Part shown: in pieces, positions 6,192 through 13,827 of the stretch | How positions within the stretch are numbered: the first letter of the stretch is position 1 | How the letters are laid out: each line of letters begins with the position of its first letter | Assembly: GCA_033856335.1 (NCBI GenBank) | Contig: JAWVFG010000070.1 | Location: forward strand, 1-34,834 | Source: DASUPK01 sp033856335 | GTDB taxonomy: Bacteria > Actinomycetota > Thermoleophilia > Solirubrobacterales > 70-9 | Reading direction: 5' to 3' | Length of the DNA: 34,834 nucleotides | Position numbers and translations under genes: made by a program | Notes under the pieces: generated by a model | The model's database searches: none | The model's input: the letters and a program-made list of their open reading frames with translations, nothing else | What the model was told of the DNA's origin: nothing

Positions 6192-6829
6192 GCGCCGTCG
6201 GCACACAGGTGAACCTCGGGCTGCGGCTGCTGGACGATCAGCTCCTGGACTCCGACGAGCATCGCTGCGGCCGGGTGGACGACATCCAGCTCAAGGGATC
6301 GCCGGGCTCTCGCACGGAGGTATCGGCGCTCCTCGTCGGGCCCGGATCGTGGACCGGAAGGCTCCGCAAGCCGGCCGCATATCTGGTCGAAGGGCTCGCG
6401 CCCGACTACATGCACCTGATCCCGTGGAGTGAGGTGACGCGCATCGGGACCTCGGTCCGCCTGTCGCATACGGCCAAGGAGCTGGGACTGGAGACGAACG
6501 AGGGGCGCAATGTCCAGTGGGTGGGGTCACCGCCGCGGGGGACGATGCGGGTCTCCGAGCTGCTTCGCTCCCGCCTCGTGACCAGCTCCGGGACCGAACT
6601 GGGGCGAGTCTGGGACGTCCGGGCCGAGCGCCAGACCGAGCTCCCCGACGAGCACGTCAACGAGGCCTGGCGGGTCACCGGGCTGATCACCGGCCGGAGG
6701 GGCTGGGAAGAGCGGATCGGACTGTCATCCGAGGGCGACCCCGCCCAGGGCGAGCTCTTCATGCCCTGGGATTCGGTGCTGGAGCTCGCTGACGGGATCG
6801 TCAGGGTGACGGATCCGGGCGCTCGCTAG
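6188..6829 (+). CDS. Protein with two PRC-barrel domains
   Basis: The 213-residue cytosolic protein has two similar halves. The first (about 8-100) runs LGLRLLDDQLLDSDEHRCGRVDDIQL, VSALLVGPGSW, then IPWSEVTRIG. The second (about 122-210) runs VSELLRSRLVTSSGTELGRVWDV, WRVTGLITGRRGW, then MPWDSVLELADGIVRV. This is the PRC-barrel pattern, a small beta-barrel found in RimM and often joined to ion transport systems. It overlaps the Nramp-type gene in ATGA, so a regulatory or sensing role for that transporter is likely but unproven. After the stop an AGGCG-CGCCT hairpin (6828-6844) without a T-run may help end transcription. Confidence 0.82.
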   Translation: MSAVGTQVNLGLRLLDDQLLDSDEHRCGRVDDIQLKGSPGSRTEVSALLVGPGSWTGRLRKPAAYLVEGLAPDYMHLIPWSEVTRIGTSVRLSHTAKELGLETNEGRNVQWVGSPPRGTMRVSELLRSRLVTSSGTELGRVWDVRAERQTELPDEHVNEAWRVTGLITGRRGWEERIGLSSEGDPAQGELFMPWDSVLELADGIVRVTDPGAR

Positions 6830-6876
6830 GCGGAGAACTCGCCTCAGAAGCCCTCATTACCAGGGGATTCATGGGC

Positions 6877-6901
6877 ATTTCCCCCAATCAGGTAGGGAAT
6901 T
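6877..6901. promoter_or_regulatory. Candidate operator before the sulfate transporter
   Basis: ATTTCCC (6877-6883) and GGGAATT (6895-6901) form an imperfect inverted repeat (6 of 7) with 11 bases between arms, in the only intergenic stretch before the transport genes. The arms resemble the TTCC...GGAAT type of site bound by CymR-class Rrf2 regulators, and an Rrf2 gene lies at the end of this cluster. The link is inference. Confidence 0.35.
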
Positions 6902-6910
6902 AAGAGGTTT

Positions 6911-6942
6911 TTGATCCGAAAGGTCGAGAACTCTGGTACCGT
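6911..6942 (+). promoter_or_regulatory. Possible promoter of the sulfate transporter genes
   Basis: TTGATC (6911-6916) could be a -35 box and TACCGT (6937-6942) a -10 box. The spacing of 20 bases is longer than ideal. It sits downstream of the inverted repeat at 6877-6901 and about 25 bases before the start of the binding-protein gene. Confidence 0.35.
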
Positions 6943-6967
6943 GGCCGACCTCTTGTCAAGGAACCCA

Positions 6968-8008
6968 ATGAAGAAAGGTCACAACGCCTATATGAGACAG
7001 GCAAAGAAGAAGCGCCAGCCGGGGCGCCTCATCGCACGCCTCGGGATCGCCGCCGTCGCTCTCGGAGCAACGGTCGGCATCGCCGCGTGTGGTTCGAGTG
7101 GCACCACCCTCAACCTGGTGGCGTACTCAACTCCACAGCAGGTCTACGAGCAGAGCCTCGAGCCTGGATTCAAGAACACGTCAGATGGCAAGGACGTCAG
7201 CTTCTCCAACTCGTTCGGAGCATCGGGCGATCAGAGCCGCGCGGTTGAGGCCGGCCAGCCGGCCGACGTCGTCGAGTTTTCGCTCGAGCCCGACATGCAG
7301 CGTCTCGTCGACGGCGGACTGGTCGCGTCCAACTGGGACCAGAATCAGTACAAGGGCATCGTCACCAACTCTGTCGTGACACTGATGGTGCGGCCGGGCA
7401 ACCCGAAGCACATCACGAGCTTCGACGACCTCGCCAACAGCAACGTCGACGTGATCGACCCGAACCCCGCCACCTCCGGTGGGGCGCGCTGGAACATCAT
7501 GGCCATCTACGGGTCGCAGATCGCCGAGGGCAAGTCCCCGGCGCAGGCCCAGGCATTCGTGAAGCAGGTCCTGGCCAACACGTCCGTTCAGGACTCGAGC
7601 GCCCGTGACTCGCTGAATACGTTCTCCAGCGGGAAGGGCGATGTGCTGGTCGGCTACGAGAACGATGCCATCCAGGCCAAGAAGGACGGCGTCAAGCTCG
7701 AATACGTGACGCCGGCAAGCACGATCCTGATCGAGAACCCGATCGCGGTCACCAAGGGCGCGCCGTCGCAGGCCCAGAAGTTCGTGAACTTCCTGTACAC
7801 GGACCAGGGCCAGCAGGACTTCGCCGATGCGGGCTACCGCCCCGTCGTCAAGTCCGTGGCCGACAAGAACGCGAGCAAGTTCCCGGTTCCATCGGGCCTG
7901 TTCACCATCGACAAGTTCGGTGGATGGAGCAAGGTCGCCGATCCGTTCTTCGGCGACAACGGCTGGGTCATCCAGGCCGAGAAGCAGCTCGGCAACCCGA
8001 CGAGCTAG
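6968..8008 (+). CDS. Sulfate ABC transporter, substrate-binding lipoprotein
   Basis: This 346-residue extracellular lipoprotein captures sulfate (or thiosulfate) for the ABC importer encoded just downstream. A basic N-terminus (RQAKKKRQPGRLIARL), a hydrophobic stretch and the lipobox GIAAC give an acylated cysteine at residue 41. The mature part matches the Sbp/CysP pattern: LNLVAYSTPQQVYEQSLEPGF, ADVVEFSLEPDMQRLVDGGL, and NPATSGGARWNIMAIYG, which contributes ligand-binding residues. ATG 6968 has AAGGA at 6958-6962; an internal ATG eight codons on is an alternative. Sulfate and thiosulfate binders cannot be separated by eye, so I give no symbol. Confidence 0.92.
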   Translation: MKKGHNAYMRQAKKKRQPGRLIARLGIAAVALGATVGIAACGSSGTTLNLVAYSTPQQVYEQSLEPGFKNTSDGKDVSFSNSFGASGDQSRAVEAGQPADVVEFSLEPDMQRLVDGGLVASNWDQNQYKGIVTNSVVTLMVRPGNPKHITSFDDLANSNVDVIDPNPATSGGARWNIMAIYGSQIAEGKSPAQAQAFVKQVLANTSVQDSSARDSLNTFSSGKGDVLVGYENDAIQAKKDGVKLEYVTPASTILIENPIAVTKGAPSQAQKFVNFLYTDQGQQDFADAGYRPVVKSVADKNASKFPVPSGLFTIDKFGGWSKVADPFFGDNGWVIQAEKQLGNPTS

Positions 8009-8030
8009 GCAGTAGAAGCGAGCCGCCAAA

Positions 8031-8870
8031 GTGGCATCAGCCGACACCGCTGTAGCCAGACCGCCGAGGGTGGGCCTCAGGGCTCCCCTCGGCGGTCCGG
8101 CGCTCGCTCGCGGGGCCGCGACGCTCTGGATCAGCGTGATCGTGCTGCTCCCGCTCGCGGCCGTGCTCAGCCGTAGCTTCTCGGATGGGCTCGGGCATTT
8201 CTGGAGCGCCATCAGCGACCCGGAGGCGGTGGCGGCCATCAAGTTGACGCTGATCTCCTCGCTGATCGTGGTCGTGATCAACGCCGTCATGGGGACCCTG
8301 ATCGCCTGGGTGTTGGTCCGTGACGACTTCCGCGGGAAGACGTTCGTCAACTCCATCATCGACCTCCCCTTCGCCCTGCCGACGATCGTCGCCGGGCTCA
8401 CGCTGATCGCCCTCTACGGTCCGAACTCCCCGATCGGGGTGCACGTGGCTTACACGAGGGCGGCGGTCGTCATGGCACTCCTCTTCGTCACGCTGCCATT
8501 CGTCGTCCGCTCCGTGCAGCCGGTGCTGCTCGAAGTCGACAAGGAGATGGAGGAGGCTGCGGCGTCGCTGGGCGCGCCGAACCACCGGATCTTCCGCAGC
8601 GTCATCCTGCCCAACCTGACGCCGGCGATCATCGCCGGGTGTGCCCTCGCCTTCGCTCGTGCGATCGGCGAGTTCGGTTCGCTGGTCCTGCTGACGGGAA
8701 ACATCCCCTTCAAGACCGAGGCGGCTTCCGTCTACATCTTCGGGCGGGTGGAGACCAACGACCTGTCCGGCGCGGCAGCCGTGTCGGTGTTCCTGCTGGC
8801 GATCTCGGTGGGCCTCCTCTTTGCGCTCAACCTGTTCGCCAGCTGGAGGTCCAGGCATGAGCGCGCTTAG
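8031..8870 (+). CDS. cysT: Sulfate ABC transporter permease CysT (CysU)
   Basis: The 279-residue protein has about six membrane spans and forms half of the sulfate channel. It shows the binding-protein-dependent permease loop EAAASLGAPNHRIFRSVILPNLTPAI, which contacts the ATPase. It also has the CysT-typical ARAIGEFGSLVLLTGNIPFKTE and a DLPFALPTIVAGLTL segment. The start is GTG 8031, 22 bases after the binding-protein gene. The last 14 bases overlap cysW, so the two permeases are probably made together as a heterodimer. Confidence 0.93.
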   Translation: MASADTAVARPPRVGLRAPLGGPALARGAATLWISVIVLLPLAAVLSRSFSDGLGHFWSAISDPEAVAAIKLTLISSLIVVVINAVMGTLIAWVLVRDDFRGKTFVNSIIDLPFALPTIVAGLTLIALYGPNSPIGVHVAYTRAAVVMALLFVTLPFVVRSVQPVLLEVDKEMEEAAASLGAPNHRIFRSVILPNLTPAIIAGCALAFARAIGEFGSLVLLTGNIPFKTEAASVYIFGRVETNDLSGAAAVSVFLLAISVGLLFALNLFASWRSRHERA

Positions 8871-9744
8871 CCGGCGGTCGCGCTGGGGGCTTCGCTCCGT
8901 GGCGCTCATCTACCTGGCTGCACTGCTGATGGTGCCCGTCGGGATGATCTTCTACCGAGCCTTCGAGCACGGGCTGAGCGCGCCGATCGATGCCGTCACC
9001 AGCGCGAACGGACTGCACGCTTTCTGGCTGACGATTCTCTGCGTCGGGATCGCGGTTCCGCTCAACACCCTGTTCGGGGTGGTCACAGCTCTCGTCCTGG
9101 TTCGTCAGAACTTCCGTGGCAAGGCGCTGCTCAACGCGGCAATCGACCTTCCCTTCGCGATCTCGCCCGTGGTGATCGGGCTTGCGCTCTTCCTGGTCTA
9201 CGCACCGCGGAACAGCTGGTTCGGCGGCTGGCTCATGAACAACGGCATCCAGGTGATCTTCTCGGTGCCCGGCATGATCCTGGCGACGATCTTCGTCTCG
9301 CTGCCATTCGTGGTTCGCGAGGTGATGCCGGTCCTCCAGGAGATCGGCATGGACCAGGAGGAGGCGGCTGAGACTCTCGGCGCCTCTCCCTGGCAGACCT
9401 TCTGGAAGGTGACCCTGCCGGCGATCAGGTGGGGCGTCACCTACGGGGTCGTGCTGGCCACGGCCCGGGCGCTCGGGGAGTTCGGCGCCGTCAGCGTCGT
9501 CGCCGGGAACATCTCGGGGACCGGCGGAACCCAAACCCTCCCCCTCTACGTCAAGAACCAGTTCGACAACTTCAACCTGGCGGGCGCCTATGGCGCGGCG
9601 ATCGTGCTCGCGATCCTCGCGATTGCGGTCCTGTTCGGCATGAACCTCCTCCAGCGGCGCTCACGGAGTGCCGAGGGCGGTGAAGATGAGCACGAGCTAC
9701 CTGGCCCAGGTGTGTTCGTCCCACAACCTGTGAAGGAGGCCTGA
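8857..9744 (+). CDS. cysW: Sulfate ABC transporter permease CysW
   Basis: The 295-residue partner permease has six predicted membrane spans. It carries the EAA loop EEAAETLGASPWQTFWKVTLPAI and the CysW-type stretch ARALGEFGAVSVVAGNISGTGGTQTLPLYV. ATG 8857 lies inside the end of cysT, preceded by a GGAGG-like sequence at about 8846. Its C-terminus is a hydrophilic tail (EGGEDEHELPGPG). The stop is immediately followed by the cysA start. Confidence 0.93.
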   Translation: MSALSRRSRWGLRSVALIYLAALLMVPVGMIFYRAFEHGLSAPIDAVTSANGLHAFWLTILCVGIAVPLNTLFGVVTALVLVRQNFRGKALLNAAIDLPFAISPVVIGLALFLVYAPRNSWFGGWLMNNGIQVIFSVPGMILATIFVSLPFVVREVMPVLQEIGMDQEEAAETLGASPWQTFWKVTLPAIRWGVTYGVVLATARALGEFGAVSVVAGNISGTGGTQTLPLYVKNQFDNFNLAGAYGAAIVLAILAIAVLFGMNLLQRRSRSAEGGEDEHELPGPGVFVPQPVKEA

Positions 9745-10743
9745 ATGGCCATCTCAGTCAAGAACGTGACCAAGCGGTTCGGGGACTTCGTCGCCCTCGA
9801 CGACGTCTCCATTGACGTGCCCGACGGCGGCCTGACCGCGCTGCTCGGCCCGAGTGGCAGCGGCAAGTCCACCCTGCTCCGGGTGATCGCCGGGCTCGAG
9901 CAACCGGACAGCGGCCAGGTCCTGATCTCCGGCGAGGACAACACCGGGACCCGGGTTCAGGACCGGAACGTCGGCTTCGTCTTCCAGCACTACGCCGCCT
10001 TCAAGCACATGACGGTGTTCGACAACATCGCCTTCGGGCTGCGGATCAAGGGTGAGGGCAGCGGCACGATCCGCGAGCGCGTCAAGCAGCTGATCGAGCT
10101 CGTGCATCTGAAGGGCTTCGAGCGCCGCTATCCGAACCAGCTCTCCGGCGGCCAGCGCCAGCGCATGGCGCTGGCGAGGGCCCTCGCGGTCGAGCCGCGG
10201 GTGCTGCTGCTCGACGAGCCGTTCGGCGCCCTGGACGCCAAGGTGCGCGAGGAGCTTCGCACCTGGCTGCGTCGCCTCCACGACGACGTGCACGTGACGA
10301 CGATCTTCGTCACCCACGATCAGGAGGAGGCGATGGACGTCGCGGAGCAGATCATCGTGATGAACGACGGCAAGGTCGAGCAATCTGGCGGGCCGCGGGA
10401 CCTCTACGAAGACCCGGCTTCGGAGTTCGTGATGAGCTTCGTCGGACCGGCCCACCGCCTCGGCGACGCCTGGGTCAGGCCACACGACGTCGACATCCGC
10501 CACGAGCCCAACGGGCAGACGATCGAGGCGATGATCCAGCGGATCGTCCACCTCGGATTCGAGGTGAGGGTGGAGCTGACGCTCACCGACGGCGAGCAGT
10601 TCTCCGTGCAGCTGACCCGGGACGAGGTCGAGCAGCTCGAGCTTTCCGAGGGTCAGATCGTCTTCGTGCGCCCGCGCTCCACGCGAGTGTTCGCGCCAGG
10701 CGGCCGGGGATCGAAGGTCACCAACAAGCCCGAGGTGGCCTAG
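9745..10743 (+). CDS. cysA: Sulfate ABC transporter ATPase CysA
   Basis: The 332-residue ATPase powers sulfate import. It has Walker A GPSGSGKST (about 35-43), the Q-loop FVFQHYAAFKHMT, signature LSGGQRQRMALARAL, Walker B VLLLDEPFGALDAKV and the switch His in FVTHDQEEAMDVAE. The C-terminal portion from about 235 (GDAWVRPHDVDI ... VFVRPRSTRVFAPG) is a TOBE-type regulatory domain. ATG 9745 has a strong AAGGAGG at 9733-9739. It ends convergent to the Rrf2 regulator, and an 18-base inverted repeat spans the junction. Confidence 0.95.
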   Translation: MAISVKNVTKRFGDFVALDDVSIDVPDGGLTALLGPSGSGKSTLLRVIAGLEQPDSGQVLISGEDNTGTRVQDRNVGFVFQHYAAFKHMTVFDNIAFGLRIKGEGSGTIRERVKQLIELVHLKGFERRYPNQLSGGQRQRMALARALAVEPRVLLLDEPFGALDAKVREELRTWLRRLHDDVHVTTIFVTHDQEEAMDVAEQIIVMNDGKVEQSGGPRDLYEDPASEFVMSFVGPAHRLGDAWVRPHDVDIRHEPNGQTIEAMIQRIVHLGFEVRVELTLTDGEQFSVQLTRDEVEQLELSEGQIVFVRPRSTRVFAPGGRGSKVTNKPEVA

Positions 10744-10755
10744 ATCAGGTTCCGC

Positions 10756-10849
10756 TGAGCTGAGCGAGCCGGCCGGGCCGCCACCGGGTCGCGTCGCCGA
10801 GGACGACGGCTAACGCTGACTCCAGGCTTCCGCCGGCTCGCTCAGCTCA
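10756..10849. repeat. 18-base perfect inverted repeat between cysA and the Rrf2 gene
   Basis: TGAGCTGAGCGAGCCGGC at 10756-10773 is repeated in exact inverse at 10832-10849, with 58 bases between. The right arm lies in the last codons of the convergent regulator gene and the left arm in the spacer after cysA. It may be a two-way termination or RNA-stability structure; there is no T-run. Confidence 0.6.
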
Positions 10850-11265
10850 CGGACCGCCGAGGGCAGATTGCCCCCGACGACATCGGCGAGGGTCGTGTCC
10901 TCCATGACGGCCCGCAGGTTGGCGCGGAGGGCGATCCAGACCTTCTGCAGCGGGACGGCCTCGCCCTTGTAGGTGAGCGTCTCGGGCCCCTGGCCGCGGA
11001 CGCTGGCAAGGGGTCCCTCCACCGCTCGGACGATGTCGGCCAGGCTGACGTCCTCCGCCGGCTTGGCGAGCCAATAGCCGCCCTGGGCGCCCCGCCGGCT
11101 GGCGACGATGCCCGTGTGCTTGAGCTCGCCGAGGATGTTCTCGAGGAACTTGAGGGGGATGTCCTGGGCGTCGGCGATGGCCTCGCCCTTGATCGGGTCG
11201 CCACCGGCGGCGGCCAGCTCGAGAGCAGCCCTGACCGCGTAGTCGACCTTTGCCGAGATCCTCAT
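10810..11265 (-). CDS. Rrf2-family regulator without cysteines (CymR-like)
   Basis: The 151-residue DNA-binding protein starts MRISAKVDYAVRAALELA and has the Rrf2 winged-helix pattern: IADAQDIPLKFLENILGELKHTGIVASRRGAQGGYWLAKP, then DIVRAVEGPLASVRG. Fe-S Rrf2 proteins such as IscR have three cysteines; this one has none. That is typical of CymR, which represses sulfur-uptake and cysteine genes. It stands next to the sulfate transporter, so a role in sulfur control is the best guess. ATG 11265 is clear. TTGACG (11330-11325, minus strand) could be its -35, with a poor -10 near 11305. Confidence 0.88.
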   Translation of the reverse strand: MRISAKVDYAVRAALELAAAGGDPIKGEAIADAQDIPLKFLENILGELKHTGIVASRRGAQGGYWLAKPAEDVSLADIVRAVEGPLASVRGQGPETLTYKGEAVPLQKVWIALRANLRAVMEDTTLADVVGGNLPSAVRELSEPAEAWSQR

Positions 11266-11394
11266 CTACGGCCATTCTCGCCCACGGATACGCCGAGGCT
11301 GTCATTTCGCTTGCCGGCTACCAACGTCAAGCTCCCTCTCGATGATGTGCAGCCGGACTTTAGTCGCCCGGAACACGCCGCCTAGACTTCCCGC

Positions 11395-11468
11395 GCCCCC
11401 TTAAGTCAACTGGTCTAGACGGCGAGACTTTTAATCTCGTAATCCGGGTTCGAGTCCCGGAGGGGGCA
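11395..11468 (+). tRNA. tRNA-Lys (anticodon UUU)
   Basis: The acceptor stem GCCCCCT (11395-11401) pairs with AGGGGGC (11461-11467), followed by discriminator A at 11468. The anticodon arm CGAGA-CTTTTAA-TCTCG places TTT in the loop, and the T arm is CCGGG-TTCGAGT-CCCGG. The 3' CCA is not encoded. The stretch from 11266 to 11394 upstream holds no gene; TAGACT (11383-11388) is too close to the mature 5' end to be a convincing -10 box. Confidence 0.96.
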
Positions 11469-11554
11469 TCCAATTTCCGGAGGCCTGTGGTCGGTTCGGC
11501 TCGCTATGGCGTGCAAAAGAGACCACAAAAGACCGATCGGACCCGCGCAAGCGC

Positions 11555-13162
11555 CTAGTGCCGGAAGTGGCGGCGCTTGGTGAAGACCATGGCGACACCG
11601 GCGGCATCGCATGCTTCGATCACCTCGGCGTCCCGTTTCGAGCCGCCGGGCTGGATCACGGCCGTGGCGCCGGCGTCGATCGCCGACTGCGGGCCGTCGG
11701 CGAACGGGAAGAACGCGTCCGAGGCGATCACGCACCCGGCGAGCAGCGGCTCGGCGTCCGGGCCGCGCGAATCCTTGGCCTTCTCAATCGCCAGCCGGAC
11801 GGAGTCCACCCGGCTCATCTGCCCGGCTCCGATGCCGAGTGTCGCGCGGTCCCGAGCCAGCACGATCGCATTGGAGCGAACGTGGCGCACCACTCGCCAG
11901 GCGAAGAGCATGTCGTCCCACTGCTGATCGCTCGGCTGCGCCTCGGTGGCAACCTCCATCAGCTCCCGCGGCTCAGGTGAGCCGTCCGGATCCTCGACCA
12001 GAATCCCGCCCCGCACCCGCTTGATGTCCGGCTCGATCTGGTGGTTGCGCCGCTCGGTGTCCTCGAGGATGCGGATTCCCTCTTTCTGTTGCAGCACCGG
12101 GAGCGCGCCGTCCTCGTAGCCGGGCGCGATCAGCACCTCGATGAACTGCTGGTGCAGCCGCTCCGCCAGCGCCTCGTCGACCGGCCGGTTCAGGGCGATC
12201 ACGCCACCGAATGCCGACATCGGGTCGCAGGCGAACGCTGCCTCATATGCGGGTCGGATCTCCCCCGCCTCGGCGACCCCGCACGGGTTGTTGTGCTTGA
12301 CAATCACGCACCCCGGTCCCTCGAGGTCGCCGAGAAGCGTCCGCGCAGAGTTCAGGTCGAGCACGTTGTTGAACGAGAGGGGCTTGCCGTGCAGCTTGGC
12401 CACCCGTGAGAGGACGTGCGAGCGCGCCCTCGGCTCCACATAGAGCGCGGCGCGCTGATGCGGGTTTTCGCCATAGGAGAGATCGAGCTCCTTCTCCCAG
12501 GCCGTCACCCAGTAGGTCGGCAGCTGCTCGTACCGGCGGCCGAACCAGCGGCTGATCGCAGCGTCGTAGCGTGCCGTGACCGCGAAGGCCTCATTGGCGA
12601 GCCAGTGGCGCGTCGCGGCCGAGAGCTCGCCCGTCTCCTCCAGCTCGTCGAGCACCGCGTCGTAGCTCTCCGGGCGAACCACCACGGCGACGTAGCGGTG
12701 GTTCTTCGCGGCGGCCCTGATCATGGTCGGGCCCCCGACGTCGATGTTCTCGATTGCCTCCTCCTCGGACACGTCGCGGCGGGCGACGGTTCGCTCGAAC
12801 GGATAGAGGTTGACGCAGACCAGGTCGATCTCCTCGATCTCGCGCTCCCGCAGAGTCTCGGCATGCTCCGGGTTGTCGCGCACCGCGAGCAGCGCGGCGT
12901 GAAGATGGGGATGGAGCGTCTTGACGCGCCCATCGAGAATCTCCGGGAACCCCGTGAGGTCCTCCACCGGCCGTGCCTCGACGCCCGCCTCGCGCAGGAC
13001 CGAGAGCGTCCCGCCCGTCGAGATCACCTCAACCCCCTGCTTCGCGAGGCCCGCCGCGAACTCCGCGACCCCCGTCTTGTCCGCGACCGAGATCAGCGCC
13101 CGCCGCACGGGCAGCGCTTCGCCGGCAGGCTCAGGGGCAATCTCGGACGAGGGGGTCGACAC
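11555..13162 (-). CDS. purH: Bifunctional AICAR transformylase / IMP cyclohydrolase PurH
   Basis: PurH carries out the last two steps to IMP: formylation of AICAR with 10-formyl-THF, then ring closure. The N-terminal IMP cyclohydrolase part shows ALISVADKTGVAEFA, ISTGGTLSVL, GFPEILDGRVKTLHPHLHAALL and NLYPFE. The C-terminal transformylase part shows LSYGENPHQRAALY, SFNNVLDLNSA, VKHNNPCGVA with the catalytic Lys-His, and SDAFFPFADG. At 535 residues it is full length. GTG 13162 starts an 18-residue leader before the domain. It is the last gene of the purine operon, 19 bases after purN, and runs convergent to the tRNA gene. Confidence 0.97.
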   Translation of the reverse strand: MSTPSSEIAPEPAGEALPVRRALISVADKTGVAEFAAGLAKQGVEVISTGGTLSVLREAGVEARPVEDLTGFPEILDGRVKTLHPHLHAALLAVRDNPEHAETLREREIEEIDLVCVNLYPFERTVARRDVSEEEAIENIDVGGPTMIRAAAKNHRYVAVVVRPESYDAVLDELEETGELSAATRHWLANEAFAVTARYDAAISRWFGRRYEQLPTYWVTAWEKELDLSYGENPHQRAALYVEPRARSHVLSRVAKLHGKPLSFNNVLDLNSARTLLGDLEGPGCVIVKHNNPCGVAEAGEIRPAYEAAFACDPMSAFGGVIALNRPVDEALAERLHQQFIEVLIAPGYEDGALPVLQQKEGIRILEDTERRNHQIEPDIKRVRGGILVEDPDGSPEPRELMEVATEAQPSDQQWDDMLFAWRVVRHVRSNAIVLARDRATLGIGAGQMSRVDSVRLAIEKAKDSRGPDAEPLLAGCVIASDAFFPFADGPQSAIDAGATAVIQPGGSKRDAEVIEACDAAGVAMVFTKRRHFRH

Positions 13163-13181
13163 GGAGACGCGAGTCTAAGAC

Positions 13182-13811
13182 TCAGCCCGCTCCCTCGGGC
13201 TCGATGAGGACGACTCGCGGATTGGATTCGTCGAATCTCACTCTCCCTGACGCGATCATGCGGATCGCCTGCGGCAGCAGCGCGTGCTCCGTGCTGTGAA
13301 TCGCACTCTCCAGCTCAGCCCGGTCGCGGCTCGACGGCACCGGGATGGGGCGCTGCAGCACGATCGGCCCCGAGTCCACGCCCTCGTCCACGAAGTGCAC
13401 GGTCACTCCGGTCATCTGCACTCCATGCTCGAGCGCCTGGCCGATCGCGTCAAGCCCCGGGAAGGACGGAAGCAGCGCCGGGTGGACGTTGACGATCCGG
13501 TTGGGAAACCGCCTCACGAATGGCTCAGAGAGGAGCTGCATGTAGCCCGCGAGCACGATCAGCTCGATATCTCGCTCCTCGAGCCAGTCGCCGATCGCCG
13601 CATCGCGGGCCGCGCGGTCCTCGTAGTCGGCCGTGGGAAACGTCGCGGTCTCCACCCCGACCTCCGCGGCCCGCTCGAGCGCCATCGCCCCCGGCTTGTC
13701 CGACGCCACGGCCGCGACCTCGATCCCATCCGTGCCGTGGAGCTGATCGAGGATCGCCTGCAGGTTCGTCCCGGTCCCCGAGGCCAGTACGGCGATGCGA
13801 AAGTTGCTCAC
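13182..13811 (-). CDS. purN: Phosphoribosylglycinamide formyltransferase PurN
   Basis: PurN transfers a formyl group from 10-formyl-THF to GAR, the third step of purine synthesis. The 209-residue protein shows IAVLASGTGTNLQAIL near the start. It keeps the catalytic residues in IVNVHPALLP (Asn, His) and VDEGVDSGPIVLQ (Asp). One small departure is LPSFPGLDAIGQALEHG, where most relatives read FxGxxAxxxA. GTG 13811 is preferred because the fold begins three residues later and purF ends 16 bases upstream; a longer reading would overlap purF. It lies between purF and purH in the same operon. Confidence 0.95.
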   Translation of the reverse strand: MSNFRIAVLASGTGTNLQAILDQLHGTDGIEVAAVASDKPGAMALERAAEVGVETATFPTADYEDRAARDAAIGDWLEERDIELIVLAGYMQLLSEPFVRRFPNRIVNVHPALLPSFPGLDAIGQALEHGVQMTGVTVHFVDEGVDSGPIVLQRPIPVPSSRDRAELESAIHSTEHALLPQAIRMIASGRVRFDESNPRVVLIEPEGAG

Positions 13812-13827
13812 GCCGTCTGGTGACCGC

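Noticed and set aside
4671..6206. Long minus-strand open frame opposite the lipoprotein and Nramp-type genes
   Set aside because: It is rich in Asp, Glu, His and Arg without domain pattern, and the plus-strand genes have lipobox and membrane-span structure that would not arise by chance.
6951..7000. Start of the sulfate-binding protein at TTG 6911
   Set aside because: That start falls on the putative -35 box and adds a non-signal-like leader; ATG 6968 has an AAGGA site and gives a normal lipoprotein signal.
11487..11526. Inverted repeat GTGGTC/GACCAC after tRNA-Lys as a terminator or integration site
   Set aside because: The arms are six bases with a 28-base loop and no T-run, and there is no duplicate of the tRNA 3' end or integrase nearby.
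11415..11735. Minus-strand open frame ending across the tRNA-Lys gene
   Set aside because: Its C-terminal PLRDSNPDYEIK-like sequence is a familiar artefact of translating a tRNA in reverse; the rest overlaps the purH 3' end.
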